Under the pieces are notes generated by a model. The model made no database searches. It saw nothing but the letters and a program-made list of their open reading frames with translations, and had not been told where the DNA came from. Position numbers and translations under genes: made by a program. A stretch of DNA of 64,000 bases from Pseudomonas sp. Seg1 (GTDB lineage Bacteria; Pseudomonadota; Gammaproteobacteria; Pseudomonadales; Pseudomonadaceae). The stretch is from positions 5,011,001 through 5,075,000 of the forward strand of contig NZ_AP021903.1 in the NCBI RefSeq assembly GCF_018326005.1. Reading direction: 5' to 3'. The number at the start of each line of letters is the position of its first letter. Within the stretch, counting starts at the first letter, position 1. This document shows positions 10,033 to 18,960 of the stretch, piece by piece.

Positions 10033-10097
10033 AGTTTAAACAGGGCGATTCCCTTCGCAGGTAACGAAGGGACGCGCGAATGTCACCACATGGTTAC
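10033..10097 (-). promoter_or_regulatory. gts promoter: three GTNAC direct repeats plus TTTAAACT -10-like box
   Basis: Read on the minus strand: GTAAC, 6 bases, GTGAC, 16 bases, GTTAC, 20 bases, TTTAAACTCC. Repeat starts are 11 and 21 bases apart, on one face of the helix. The same layout with identical spacing precedes the AGE-family gene. An OmpR-type regulator such as GltR, encoded 3 kb away, is my inferred binder. The distal repeat overlaps the stop codon of the upstream gene. Confidence 0.6.
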
Positions 10098-11353
10098 ACA
10101 GGAACGCTCTGGGACGGCTGCGCCAGCGCAGTGGCCATACTCGGTGACAAGGGTAGACGAGGGATCAGCACGGCTTGCCAGGCGTGATACAGATCGGGTT
10201 TGCCCGGCCAGATATCGGCACTTGGCAGGTTTTGCGGATTGAGTTCGTGGTGCCAACTGCCGTCGCAGCGGTCGATGAAATTCACCTCGCAGAATTCCCA
10301 GAACAGTCGGTACCAGGTTTCGTATTGCGCATCACCCGTGCGTTTGAGCAAGGCGCTGGCGGCAGCGCTGGCTTCGGCGTGCGTCCAGTGCAAGCGGTGG
10401 CGGACGACGGCTTTGTTGCTCCAGTCGAGGGTGTAGACGATGCCCGGCAAACCATCGACGTTCCAGCCATTGCGGCAGTTGTTCTCGAAGAGTTTCTGCG
10501 CGTCGGTGGCAAGCCAGCCCGGCGTGAGCATGCCCGCCTGGACCCGCGCCGCTTCGAGGTGCAGCAACAGCCGCGCCCACTCGAAGCCGTGGCCCGGCGT
10601 GGTGCCGTAGGGGCGAAATCCATCGGCAGGATTGTCGTGGTTGTACTCGCGCAGCGGTTGCCAGTCGCGGTCGAAGTGCTCGATGACCATGTAATCGTTG
10701 GCGGCAGCGTGACCGTGAATCACCCGCTCGACGATACGTTGTGCGCGCACCAGCCAGCGTGGATCTTCAGTGACATCGGCCAGGGCGAGGAACGCTTCGG
10801 TGGCGTGCATGTTGCTGTTGGCGCCGCGATAGGCTTCCTCTTCGCTCCAGTCACGATTGAAGAATTCGCGCATGGCGCCCTCTTCTTCGCTCCAGAAATA
10901 CGTGTCGATGATGTCGATGGCGTCATCCAGCAAAGCCTGCGCGCCGGGACGCTGCGCGACCACTGCGGAACTCGCGGCCAGCGCGACAAAGGCGTGCAGA
11001 TAGGCGTTCTTGCCGGTGTTGCCGTCGCGGTGTTCGGCGACCGCAAACCAGCCGCCGTGCAACGCATCACGCAACGGCCCGCGCAGGGCGGCGATGCCGT
11101 GATCGATCAGTTCGGCAAAACCCGGCAGGCCTTGAATATGAGCCATGGCGAAGCTGTGGGTCATGCGCGCGGTGTTCATGGTTTCGGCTCGCGCGTTGGT
11201 TGGCAGACGGCCACGCTCGTCGAGGTTGCCGAAGCCTTCGGGCAGTTTTGATGCCTTGGCGAAATCCAGCAGACGCAGGCCTTCGGCGGCGAGCCATTGC
11301 TGGTGGGCAGGGGCGTTCAGCCAACTGCTGAAGCCGGGTTGGAAGAGATCCAT
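10094..11353 (-). CDS. AGE-family sugar epimerase/isomerase (probable D-mannose isomerase)
   Basis: N-acylglucosamine 2-epimerase superfamily, (alpha/alpha)6-barrel, 419 residues from the ATG at 11351-11353; an upstream in-frame extension lacks a good ribosome site. ARMTHSFAMAH, YLHAFVALA, HATEAFLALAD and HRLHWTHAEA are conserved family segments carrying catalytic and binding His and Arg residues. Relatives in pseudomonads isomerise mannose to fructose. Its place upstream of gtsA, with a promoter built like that of gts, suggests it handles a sugar entering by the same route. Exact substrate not determinable here. Confidence 0.87.
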   Translation of the reverse strand: MDLFQPGFSSWLNAPAHQQWLAAEGLRLLDFAKASKLPEGFGNLDERGRLPTNARAETMNTARMTHSFAMAHIQGLPGFAELIDHGIAALRGPLRDALHGGWFAVAEHRDGNTGKNAYLHAFVALAASSAVVAQRPGAQALLDDAIDIIDTYFWSEEEGAMREFFNRDWSEEEAYRGANSNMHATEAFLALADVTEDPRWLVRAQRIVERVIHGHAAANDYMVIEHFDRDWQPLREYNHDNPADGFRPYGTTPGHGFEWARLLLHLEAARVQAGMLTPGWLATDAQKLFENNCRNGWNVDGLPGIVYTLDWSNKAVVRHRLHWTHAEASAAASALLKRTGDAQYETWYRLFWEFCEVNFIDRCDGSWHHELNPQNLPSADIWPGKPDLYHAWQAVLIPRLPLSPSMATALAQPSQSVPV

Positions 11354-11384
11354 GGGTGGCCTTTTTGTTGTTATGACTGCGGGG

Positions 11385-11449
11385 AGTCTAAACAACGGGC
11401 CGGGATGGGCTTGTAACGAAGGGGGCGGGTTTTGTCACTGATCCGTGAC
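11385..11449 (-). promoter_or_regulatory. AGE-gene promoter: three GTNAC repeats, same geometry as gts
   Basis: Minus strand reads GTCAC, 6 bases, GTGAC, 16 bases, GTTAC, 20 bases, TTTAGACTCC, all spacings equal to the gts element. The first two repeats also form an inverted repeat TGTCAC/GTGACA at 11433-11450. The last repeat falls where a -35 box would lie and no good -35 is visible, as expected for an activator-dependent promoter. Confidence 0.6.
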
Positions 11450-11451
11450 AA

Positions 11452-11656
11452 AAGAGCCACCCTCACCCCAGCCCTCTCCCAAAGGGAGAGGGGGCCGATC
11501 GAGGTGTAATGAGCTTTCCGCCGACCTGAAATACCGAGTCGATTATGGATTCGGCGCAACACTTTCAGGTCGGCGTATTTATCCAGCATCCCCCAATCGG
11601 TTCCCTCTCCCTCCGGGCGGTCCGACGTTTCGGGAGGGCTAGGGTGAGGGGCTCTT
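11452..11656. repeat. Composite 205-bp repeat with inverted ends (family C)
   Basis: Ends are inverted copies of AGAGCC-CCTCACCC-AGCCCTCTCC. The interior contains GACCTGAAATACCGAGTCGATTATGG. A related unit in the opposite orientation lies at 36311-36490, and a one-ended version at 43361-43405. The right arm carries an inserted tract with CGACGTTTCG. It encodes nothing; it looks like a non-autonomous, MITE-like element in the gap between the AGE gene and gtrS. Confidence 0.8.
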
Positions 11657-11661
11657 CCGCC

Positions 11662-13131
11662 TCAATCCGCCGAACGCGGCAATTGCAGGGTCACCCGTAA
11701 CCCACCCTCGCGCAAATTCTGCAACGTCACCTCACCGCCATGGCTATGGGCAATGTTGCGCGCAATCCCAAGCCCCAACCCATACCCCTGCTGCTGCCCC
11801 GCCAAGCGAAAGTGCGGTTCGAACACCTGTTCCAGCCGCTGCTCCGGCACCCCCGGCCCTTCATCATCGACGTGCAGGACAAACGCACTCTCATCGTCAT
11901 CGATATGCAAATGCGCGTTCTGCCCGTACTTCAGCGCGTTGTCGATCAAGTTGCCAATGCAACGCTTCAGCGCCAAAGGCTTACCTGGATACGCGGCCAA
12001 CGCCCGCCCCTGCTGCGTCACGCGTCCATTGCCGTTGGGCGCCAGATACGGCTCGACGAGGCAGTCGAGCACATGGTTCAAATCCACCGGCTCGATGTTC
12101 TCGTGGATATCGGTGTCTTTCACGCACTGCAACGCGCCTTTGACCAGCAGTTCCAGCTCATCCAGATCACGGCCGAATTTAGCTTGCAGCGTTTCGTCTT
12201 CCAGCAGCTCGACGCGCAAGCGCAAGCGGGTGATCGGTGTGCGCAGGTCATGGGAGATAGCACTGAACAACTGGCTGCGCTCGGTCAGGTAACGGCTGAT
12301 GCGTTCGCGCATGGTGTTGAACGCACGGCCCACTTCGACCACTTCACTGCCGCCACCCTCGGCCACCGGCTCGACGTCGGCGCCCAGCGACATGTCGCGT
12401 GCGGCCCGCGCCAGACGCTTGAGCGGCCGGCTCTGCCAGTGCACCAAAAGACCAATGAACAGCAGCAAAAATCCACTGGTGAGGACGATGAACCACACCT
12501 GCTGCGAGGGCAGGCCTTGCTCTTCAAGACTGGTGTACGGTTCCGGCAACAAAGATGCGATGTACAGCCATTCGCCCGGCGCCATCTGAATTTGCGTGAC
12601 CAGCACTGGCGGGTTTACCGGTTCCAGCGTCAGCGCGTAATGCGCCCAGGAGCGCGGCAGTTCATCGAGTTTCAACCCGGCATTGAAAATCCGCAGGTCC
12701 TCGGGGCTGACAAATGTCACCGAAATATCCGTGTCATTGCCGAGGGTCTGGCGCAGCACTTCGTCCACAGCCTTCATCACCGCAGCCTTGCGCGGCGTCA
12801 CCGGCAGCACATCCATGCCCAGCGGTTTATCGTTGAGCGTCACCACGAACCGGGTGCCGCCCATGCTGCGCAACTGGTCGAGCACCAGCGGCCGATAAGC
12901 CACCGGCAACGAGCGGAAATAACTGACGCTGGCCGTCATCGAATGGGCGAGGCTGCGGGCACTGGTGACCAGACCTTCAAGCTGGGTGGCGCGCAGTTGC
13001 GAAACCCAGATCACGCTGGACAACGTCTGTGCGAACAACACCGCGAGCAAGGTCAGCAGCAGCATCCGCCCGAGCAGCGAACGCGGCACCGGCACCCTGG
13101 CCGCGAGTTTGCGCAGCGAATCAGTGACCAT
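11662..13131 (-). CDS. gtrS: Sensor histidine kinase of the glucose two-component system
   Basis: Membrane histidine kinase that phosphorylates GltR; in P. aeruginosa it senses glucose-acid metabolites. It has 489 residues from the ATG at 13129-13131, which overlaps the gltR end by 11 bases. Order: transmembrane helix (about 20-40), periplasmic sensor (about 45-180), second helix VWFIVLTSGFLLLFIGLLV, HAMP, dimerisation box FSAISHDLRTPITRLRLR with the phospho-acceptor His, then ATPase boxes NLIDNALKYG and DEGPGVP. The partner response regulator is immediately upstream. Confidence 0.92.
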   Translation of the reverse strand: MVTDSLRKLAARVPVPRSLLGRMLLLTLLAVLFAQTLSSVIWVSQLRATQLEGLVTSARSLAHSMTASVSYFRSLPVAYRPLVLDQLRSMGGTRFVVTLNDKPLGMDVLPVTPRKAAVMKAVDEVLRQTLGNDTDISVTFVSPEDLRIFNAGLKLDELPRSWAHYALTLEPVNPPVLVTQIQMAPGEWLYIASLLPEPYTSLEEQGLPSQQVWFIVLTSGFLLLFIGLLVHWQSRPLKRLARAARDMSLGADVEPVAEGGGSEVVEVGRAFNTMRERISRYLTERSQLFSAISHDLRTPITRLRLRVELLEDETLQAKFGRDLDELELLVKGALQCVKDTDIHENIEPVDLNHVLDCLVEPYLAPNGNGRVTQQGRALAAYPGKPLALKRCIGNLIDNALKYGQNAHLHIDDDESAFVLHVDDEGPGVPEQRLEQVFEPHFRLAGQQQGYGLGLGIARNIAHSHGGEVTLQNLREGGLRVTLQLPRSAD

Positions 13132-13852
13132 TGCCGGCAACCACGTTGGCTGCCAGTTGGTAGCCGCTGCCGCGTACGGTGCGGATCAGCCGTGGCGGTT
13201 TCTCGGTGTCGCGCAGGCGCTGACGCAAACGGCTGACCGCCATGTCGACGATGCGATCGAGCGGCATCAGGTCGCGGCCACGGGTGGCATTGCCGATGGT
13301 GTCGCGGTCGAGGATTTCCTGCGGGTGATCGAGGAACAGTTTCAGCAGGGCGAAGTCGGCGCCGGACAGAATCACTTCTTCACCGTCGGTGTGGAACAGC
13401 CGATGGCTGACCATGTCCAGCCGCCACTCGTCGAAGGCCAGCACTTCACTGCCGTTGCGTTCCTGACCGAATTGCGCGCGGCGCAGCAAGGCCTTGATGC
13501 GGGCTTGCAGTTCGCGGGGGCTGAAGGGTTTGCCGAGGTAGTCGTCGGCGCCGAGTTCCAGGCCGATGACCCGGTCGGCCTCGTCGGAACTGGCGGTGAG
13601 CATGATGATTGGCACCTGCGCCTGACGCGGATGCTGACGCACCCAGCGGCAGAGGCTGAAGCCGTCTTCGTCGGGGAGCATGACATCGAGGATCACCAGA
13701 TCGCTCGGCGCCTCGTTGAGTGCCTGGCGGAAACTGGCGCCATCGGCCGTGGCACGCACCTGAAACCCGGCGCGGGTCAGGTAGGTTTCCAGCAACTCGC
13801 GTATTTCCTGGTCGTCATCGACCAACAATATCGACTTGTTGACTGAGCTCAC
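13121..13852 (-). CDS. gltR: OmpR-family response regulator GltR
   Basis: DNA-binding response regulator of glucose transport, 243 residues from a GTG at 13850-13852, which puts the receiver domain at its usual distance; the longer open frame upstream is repeat DNA. The receiver has the acidic pair DDD near the start, phospho-acceptor Asp in VILDVMLPDEDG and conserved Lys in YLGKPFSPREL. The C-terminal winged helix ends in RLIRTVRGSGYQLA. The leader reads AATTCCAACAACAAGGA, so an Hfq/Crc-type AACAACAA abuts the ribosome site. Confidence 0.93.
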   Translation of the reverse strand: MSSVNKSILLVDDDQEIRELLETYLTRAGFQVRATADGASFRQALNEAPSDLVILDVMLPDEDGFSLCRWVRQHPRQAQVPIIMLTASSDEADRVIGLELGADDYLGKPFSPRELQARIKALLRRAQFGQERNGSEVLAFDEWRLDMVSHRLFHTDGEEVILSGADFALLKLFLDHPQEILDRDTIGNATRGRDLMPLDRIVDMAVSRLRQRLRDTEKPPRLIRTVRGSGYQLAANVVAGNGH

Positions 13853-13907
13853 TTCGAAGGCATCCTTGTTGTTGGAATTGGGGCGGATTATGCCTGATGT
13901 GTAGACC

Positions 13908-14009
13908 GATCGTTCCCACGCTCTGCGTGGGAATGTATCAAGGGACGCAGAGCGTCCAGTGACGCAGAGCGTCACGGGCTGCATTCCCACGCAGAGCGTG
14001 GGAACGATC
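13908..14009. repeat. Nested inverted repeat (GTTCCCACGCTCTGCGTGGGAA type)
   Basis: A 28-base palindromic arm at 13908-13935 is repeated in inverted form at 13982-14009. Between them are two smaller copies of GACGCAGAGCGTC. It lies in the 280-base gap between glk and gltR and has no coding capacity. Confidence 0.85.
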
Positions 14010-14034
14010 TTCATTTGTTGTCTGTTCTGGCCCC

Positions 14035-14117
14035 ATCGCTGGCAAGCCAGCTCCCACAAGGTCTTGTGCACATCCTGAGAATGTCTTCAATCCTGTGGGA
14101 GCTGGCTTGCCAGCGAT
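14035..14117. repeat. REPIN (family A), outward-reading form
   Basis: ATCGCTGGCAAGCC..CCCACA at 14035-14058 and TGTGGGAGC..GCGAT at 14094-14117, directly downstream of glk. Confidence 0.9.
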
Positions 14118-14132
14118 GAAGGCGACTCGGTA

Positions 14133-15083
14133 TCAAGCCTGTTCGAGTGCCACACCGGCGCCGACAAGCCCGGAATACGGCGCCGTCACCAGCCACACCG
14201 GAATCCCCTTGAAGTAATCGCTCATGCAACCTTTGTCGGCGAAGCTGCGGGCAAAACCGCTTTCGAGGAAGAAGTCGGCAAAGCGTGGAATCACGCCACC
14301 GACGATGTACACACCACCACGGCCACCCGTGGTCAGCACGTTGTTACCGGCCACGCGACCCAGCCAGCAGCAGAATTGCTCCAGCACTTCCAGGGCAATC
14401 GGGTCACCTGCCAATCCTGCAGCGGTGATCGATTCCGGGGTATCCAGCGTCGGTTCGTGCCCGTCCACCGCGCAGATCGCCCGGTAAACCCGTGGCAAGC
14501 CACCACCGCTCAACGCAGTTTCCGCGCTGACATGGCCGATCTCGTTATGGATGTGCTGCCACAGCTGGGTTTCACGTGGACTGCTCAACGGCAGATCGAC
14601 GTGACCGCCCTCCCCCGGCAATGCGGCAAAACGACCTTCACCGAGATCGAGCAAGGTGCCGACGCCAAGGCCAGTGCCCGGGCCAATCACCACCGCTGGA
14701 CGCAACGGCTCCGGCGTGCCCTCGCAAACCACGCGGAATTCGCCGGGCTGCAAACGGGTCATGCCCAGCGCCATCGCCGAGAAGTCATTGACCAGCAACA
14801 GCTGCTCGACCTGCAAGGTTTTGCAGAACGCCGTGCGGCTCAGGCGCCAGTGGTTGTTGGTGAACTTGAACTCATCACCACTCACGGGACCGGCCACCGA
14901 CAGGCACACCGAACCGATCGAACCCGGCACCAGACCGAGCCCGCTCAGATAGAGGCTGATCGCCTCCTCCGGGCTGGCGTGGTCGGCCGTGGCCAGCACT
15001 TGAATCGATTCGAGTTGCTGATTTTTCCACAACGCAAACCGCGCGTTGGTGCCTCCGATGTCACCGACCAAAGCCAGTTTCAA
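14133..15083 (-). CDS. glk: Glucokinase
   Basis: Phosphorylates cytoplasmic glucose with ATP to glucose-6-phosphate, the entry to the Entner-Doudoroff path. It has 316 residues, ROK-independent bacterial glucokinase family, with the phosphate-binding [12 protein letters not shown] near 8-19, VNDFSAMA with the catalytic Asp, and GPGTGLGVG. It starts with TTG at 15081-15083, overlapping the edd stop as TTGA, so its translation is coupled to edd. Confidence 0.95.
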   Translation of the reverse strand: MKLALVGDIGGTNARFALWKNQQLESIQVLATADHASPEEAISLYLSGLGLVPGSIGSVCLSVAGPVSGDEFKFTNNHWRLSRTAFCKTLQVEQLLLVNDFSAMALGMTRLQPGEFRVVCEGTPEPLRPAVVIGPGTGLGVGTLLDLGEGRFAALPGEGGHVDLPLSSPRETQLWQHIHNEIGHVSAETALSGGGLPRVYRAICAVDGHEPTLDTPESITAAGLAGDPIALEVLEQFCCWLGRVAGNNVLTTGGRGGVYIVGGVIPRFADFFLESGFARSFADKGCMSDYFKGIPVWLVTAPYSGLVGAGVALEQA

Positions 15084-16906
15084 TTAAGCGTCTCCAGGGC
15101 AGAAGTGAAGGCGCTGGCGCCCTGCTCCGCCGAGCTGAAGGCCAAACGCATGAAGCCGAACAGTTCGCGACCGCTGCCGATGTTGTTGCCCAACAGGCCT
15201 TTGGCAGATTCGCGCGCGGCAAATTCTTCGGCGTCCACTTTGAGTTCCAAAGTACCTTTGACGCCATCGACGCGGATGATATCGCCCTCTTGCACCCGCG
15301 CCAAAGCGCCACCGACATAAGCTTCAGGACTGACGTGGATCGCCGCCGGGATTTTGCCCGAGGCGCCGGACATGCGCCCGTCAGTCACCAGCGCAACTTT
15401 GAAGCCGCGATCCTGCAGCACGCCGAGGAACGGCGTCATCTTGTGCAGCTCCGGCATGCCGTTGGAGCGTGGGCCCTGGAAGCGCATCACCGCGACAAAA
15501 TCTTTTTCCAGCAGACCGGCCTTGAACGCGTCGGCCAGATCCTGTTGATCCTGGAAGACCATGGCCGGTGCTTCGACGATCTGGTTTTCCAGCGCCACAG
15601 CGGAAACCTTCATCACACCGCGACCGAGGTTGCCTTCCATTACGCGCAGACCGCCCTCTGCCGAGAACGCACGGGCGACCGGGCGCAGAATGTTTTCGTC
15701 GAGGCTGTCGACCGGGCCTTCGCGCCACACCAGTTGACCGTTATCGAGGAACGGTTCTTTGGTGTACTGGCTCAAGCCGTGGCCAAGCACGGTGTTGACG
15801 TCTTCGTGCAGCAGGCCCGCCGCGAGCAGTTCGCGGATCAGGAACGACATGCCGCCCGCTGCCTGGAAGTGGTTGATGTCGGCTTTGCCGTTCGGGTAGA
15901 CGTGGCTCAGGGTCGGCACGACTTCGGAGAGGTCGGCCATGTCCTGCCAGGTCAGTTGAATGCCCGCGGCCATGGCGATGGCCGGCATGTGCAGGGTGTG
16001 GTTGGTCGAGCCGCCGGTGGCGTGCAACGCGACGATCGAGTTGACCAGCGACTTCTCATCGACGATTTCGCCGATCGGCATGAAGTTGCCATTTTGCTTG
16101 GTCAGGCGCGTGACTTGATGCGCTGCTTCGCGAGTCAGGGCATCACGCAGCGGCGTGTTCGGGTTGACGAACGAGGCGCCCGGCAGGTGCAGGCCCATGA
16201 CTTCCATCAGCAACTGGTTGGTGTTGGCGGTGCCATAGAAGGTGCAGGTGCCCGGGCTGTGGTAGGACTTCATTTCAGATTCCAGCAGCTCTTCGCGAGT
16301 CGCCTTGCCTTCGGCGTACTTCTGCCGAACGTCGGCTTTTTCCTTGTTGGAAATGCCCGAGACCATCGGCCCGCCCGGAACGAAAATTGTTGGCAGATGA
16401 CCGAAGCGCAGCGAGCCCATCATCAGGCCCGGGACAATCTTGTCGCAGATGCCCAGCATCAGCGCGCCATCGAACATGTTGTGCGACAGCGCCACTGCCG
16501 TGGACATGGCGATGACTTCGCGGCTCGGCAGGCTCAGTTCCATGCCCGGCTCGCCTTGGGTCACGCCGTCGCACATCGCCGGGGTGCCGCCGGCGAACTG
16601 GCCGACCGAACCGATTTCGCGCAGGGCATTCTTGATTTGTTCAGGGAAGACTTCGTACGGCTGGTGCGCCGAGAGCATGTCGTTATACGAAGAAACAATG
16701 GCGATGTTCGCCGAGTTCATCATCCGCAGGCTGTGCTTGTCTTCGCTGCCGCACCCGGCCACACCGTGGGCGAAGTTGGCGCATTGCAGCTTGCCGCGCA
16801 TCGGGCCATCCGTCGCGGCTCCGCGAATCAATGCAAGGTAAGCCTGACGCGTGGCGCGGCTGCGGGCGATAAGCCGTTCGGTGACCTCAAGGACGCGGGG
16901 ATGCAT
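15080..16906 (-). CDS. edd: 6-phosphogluconate dehydratase
   Basis: First enzyme specific to the Entner-Doudoroff path: converts 6-phosphogluconate to 2-keto-3-deoxy-6-phosphogluconate. It has 608 residues, IlvD/Edd family, with Fe-S cluster ligands in regions such as [15 protein letters not shown] and GICDKIVPG, and the C-terminal [16 protein letters not shown] signature. It is first gene of edd-glk. A HexR-like operator and an AACAACAA element lie in the 220-base divergent gap to gap-1. Confidence 0.97.
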   Translation of the reverse strand: MHPRVLEVTERLIARSRATRQAYLALIRGAATDGPMRGKLQCANFAHGVAGCGSEDKHSLRMMNSANIAIVSSYNDMLSAHQPYEVFPEQIKNALREIGSVGQFAGGTPAMCDGVTQGEPGMELSLPSREVIAMSTAVALSHNMFDGALMLGICDKIVPGLMMGSLRFGHLPTIFVPGGPMVSGISNKEKADVRQKYAEGKATREELLESEMKSYHSPGTCTFYGTANTNQLLMEVMGLHLPGASFVNPNTPLRDALTREAAHQVTRLTKQNGNFMPIGEIVDEKSLVNSIVALHATGGSTNHTLHMPAIAMAAGIQLTWQDMADLSEVVPTLSHVYPNGKADINHFQAAGGMSFLIRELLAAGLLHEDVNTVLGHGLSQYTKEPFLDNGQLVWREGPVDSLDENILRPVARAFSAEGGLRVMEGNLGRGVMKVSAVALENQIVEAPAMVFQDQQDLADAFKAGLLEKDFVAVMRFQGPRSNGMPELHKMTPFLGVLQDRGFKVALVTDGRMSGASGKIPAAIHVSPEAYVGGALARVQEGDIIRVDGVKGTLELKVDAEEFAARESAKGLLGNNIGSGRELFGFMRLAFSSAEQGASAFTSALETLN

Positions 16907-16968
16907 GTGTAGAACTCCAGGCTAACGGATGTGGCGACCTGATTGTCTATGCTGATCAAACGCCGTTG

Positions 16969-16983
16969 TTGTTGGAATGACAG
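16969..16983. promoter_or_regulatory. Probable HexR operator of edd
   Basis: TTGTTGGAATGACAG fits TTGT-N7-ACAA with one mismatch and is nearly identical to the reverse complement of the gap-1 site (TTGTTGGAATTACAA). It lies 63 bases before the edd ATG. Confidence 0.65.
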
Positions 16984-17088
16984 ACGGCTTTTTTGACCAT
17001 TCGGACCAGTTGATTCAGGTCACTCGTTGTAGATAAAACAAAATATTGCCACTAAAAAGGCTTGTTTTCTATTTTTATGCGAATAATC

Positions 17089-17103
17089 TTGTAATTCCAA
17101 CAA
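17089..17103. promoter_or_regulatory. Probable HexR operator of gap-1
   Basis: TTGTAATTCCAACAA matches the HexR consensus TTGT-N7-ACAA exactly. It lies 24 bases before the gap-1 start codon, close to where transcription should begin, so bound HexR would repress. Confidence 0.72.
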
Positions 17104-17126
17104 CAAAACGACGGCGGCGCTGTTCC

Positions 17127-18128
17127 ATGACTCTTCGAATCGCAATCAATGGTTTTGGCCGCATCGGCCGTAATGTCCTGCGCGCACTGTATACCCAAGG
17201 CTACCGACAGGATTTGCAGATCGTCGCCATCAACGATCTGGGCGACAGTTCGATCAACGCGCATCTGCTCAAATACGACACCGTTCATGGCACGTTCGAC
17301 GCCGAAGTGGCGCATGACAACGAAAGCCTGACCGTCAACGGCGACCGCATTTCGGTCAGCGCCATTCGCAACCCGGCCGAGCTGCCTTGGGCTGCGGAAA
17401 AAATCGATGTGGTGTTCGAATGCACCGGTCTGTTCACCGACCGTGCCAAAGCCGCTGCGCATATTACTGCCGGCGCACGCAAAGTGATCATCTCGGCCCC
17501 GGCCAAAGGCGCCGACGCCACCGTCGTTTATGGTGTGAACCACGACATTCTGCGCCAGTCGCACCAGATCATTTCCAACGCGTCGTGCACCACCAACTGC
17601 CTGGCGCCGGTGGCGCAGGTGCTGCACCGCGAGCTGGGGATCGAAAGCGGTCTGATGACCACCATTCATGCCTACACCAACGATCAGAACCTGACCGACG
17701 TTTACCACACCGACCCGTACCGCGCGCGTTCGGCCACGCAGAACATGATCCCGAGCAAGACCGGCGCCGCTGAAGCGGTGGGCCTGGTGCTGCCGGAACT
17801 GGCGGGCAAACTGACCGGCATGGCCGTGCGGGTGCCGGTGATCAATGTGTCGCTGGTGGATCTGACCGTTCAGTTGAAGAAAGAAGCCACCGCCGAGGAA
17901 GTGAATGCCCTGCTGAAAGCGGCCAGCCAGCATTCGAAAATTTTGGGTTACAACACGTTGCCGCTGGTTTCCAGCGACTTCAACCACAACCCGCTGTCGT
18001 CGATCTTCGACGCCAACCACACCAAATCCAGCGGCAAACTGCTGAAGGTACTGGCCTGGTACGACAACGAGTGGGGCTTCTCCAACCGCATGCTGGATAA
18101 CTGCCTGGCGCTGTGCAACGCGGAATAA
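17127..18128 (+). CDS. gap: Type I glyceraldehyde-3-phosphate dehydrogenase
   Basis: Oxidises glyceraldehyde-3-phosphate from the Entner-Doudoroff aldolase step to 1,3-bisphosphoglycerate with NAD+. It has 333 residues from the ATG at 17127. It shows the Rossmann motif [10 protein letters not shown] at 8-17 and the catalytic [11 protein letters not shown] with Cys154. It is divergent from edd and is the HexR-controlled glycolytic copy (gap-1) in pseudomonads. A longer in-frame start would overlap the operator and is rejected. The leader carries AACAACAA at 17099-17106. Confidence 0.97.
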   Translation: MTLRIAINGFGRIGRNVLRALYTQGYRQDLQIVAINDLGDSSINAHLLKYDTVHGTFDAEVAHDNESLTVNGDRISVSAIRNPAELPWAAEKIDVVFECTGLFTDRAKAAAHITAGARKVIISAPAKGADATVVYGVNHDILRQSHQIISNASCTTNCLAPVAQVLHRELGIESGLMTTIHAYTNDQNLTDVYHTDPYRARSATQNMIPSKTGAAEAVGLVLPELAGKLTGMAVRVPVINVSLVDLTVQLKKEATAEEVNALLKAASQHSKILGYNTLPLVSSDFNHNPLSSIFDANHTKSSGKLLKVLAWYDNEWGFSNRMLDNCLALCNAE

Positions 18129-18146
18129 TCCCCCGCCCCTGATTCC

Positions 18147-18227
18147 TGTGGGAGCTGGCTTGCCAGCGATGAGGTCGGCACATCCATCTGCTGACCCACC
18201 GCCATCGCTGGCAAGCCAGCTCCCACA
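18147..18227. repeat. REPIN (family A) after gap
   Basis: Two inverted REP arms at 18147-18170 and 18204-18227, directly downstream of the gap stop codon. Confidence 0.9.
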
Positions 18228-18269
18228 AGGTCAATCATTCCAATTTGAAATCAGTACTTGACCATTCAG

Positions 18270-18291
18270 CTAGATGATAAGCATTATCATT
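18270..18291. promoter_or_regulatory. Fur box before the ECF sigma gene
   Basis: ATGATAAGCATTATC matches 14 of 15 positions of the core of the Fur consensus (ATGATAATCATTATC). It lies 26 bases before the sigma-factor start, so iron should repress the locus through Fur. Confidence 0.8.
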
Positions 18292-18316
18292 CGCTCAAAA
18301 TGGATCAGGTCCTCCC

Positions 18317-18835
18317 GTGAGTCAATCGCGCTTCAACCACGTCTTCCTCACCCAGCGCACTTCACTGCTGCGTACGCTGGAACGGATGGTCAATAATCAC
18401 AGCACCGCTGAAGACCTGTTGCAGGAAACCTACCTGCGCGTGACGCGGGCGCTGAGCGAGCGGGCCATCGATCATCTCGAACCCTTTGTCTTCCAGACTG
18501 CGCGCAACCTGGCGCTGGATCATCTGCGCGCGCGCAAGATTCATTCGCGGACCATGGTCGATGACGTGCCGCAGGACGTCGTGCACAGCGTCGCCGCCCC
18601 GGCCAGCAGCGCAGAAGACGCCGCCCACGCCGAACAACTGCTGGAGCGCTTGAACGTGAGCCTCAGTCAACTCAGCCCGCGCCAGCAGCAGATTTTCATC
18701 CTCAGCCGCCTGCACGGGCACAGCTATCAGGAAATCGCCGATGAACTGAATGTGTCCCTCAGCACGGTGCAAAAGGAACTCAAGCTGATCATGTCGATCT
18801 GCATCGGTGTCGCCGAACGCTTGAATGGCGACTGA
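18317..18835 (+). CDS. FecI/HxuI-like ECF sigma factor
   Basis: Iron-starvation extracytoplasmic-function sigma factor, 172 residues from a GTG at 18317. Sigma region 2 spans about 10-75 (STAEDLLQETYLRVTRA), region 4 about 110-160 with helix-turn-helix YQEIADELNVSLSTVQKEL. It is followed by a FecR-like anti-sigma factor and a heme-type TonB receptor, the layout of P. aeruginosa HxuIRA. It should direct transcription of the receptor; a shared promoter motif suggests the heme oxygenase too. A Fur box precedes it. Confidence 0.92.
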   Translation: MSQSRFNHVFLTQRTSLLRTLERMVNNHSTAEDLLQETYLRVTRALSERAIDHLEPFVFQTARNLALDHLRARKIHSRTMVDDVPQDVVHSVAAPASSAEDAAHAEQLLERLNVSLSQLSPRQQQIFILSRLHGHSYQEIADELNVSLSTVQKELKLIMSICIGVAERLNGD

Positions 18836-18960
18836 GGCTGTAGGGCTTTTCTGTAAGTGTCAGGATCGACTGCACTGGTCATCGGGCTTTGTTACCCTTG
18901 CCCGACTTTTACGCTTCACTTAAAAAAACAGCCGTGCGCAGACACTGCCGAGGAAACACC

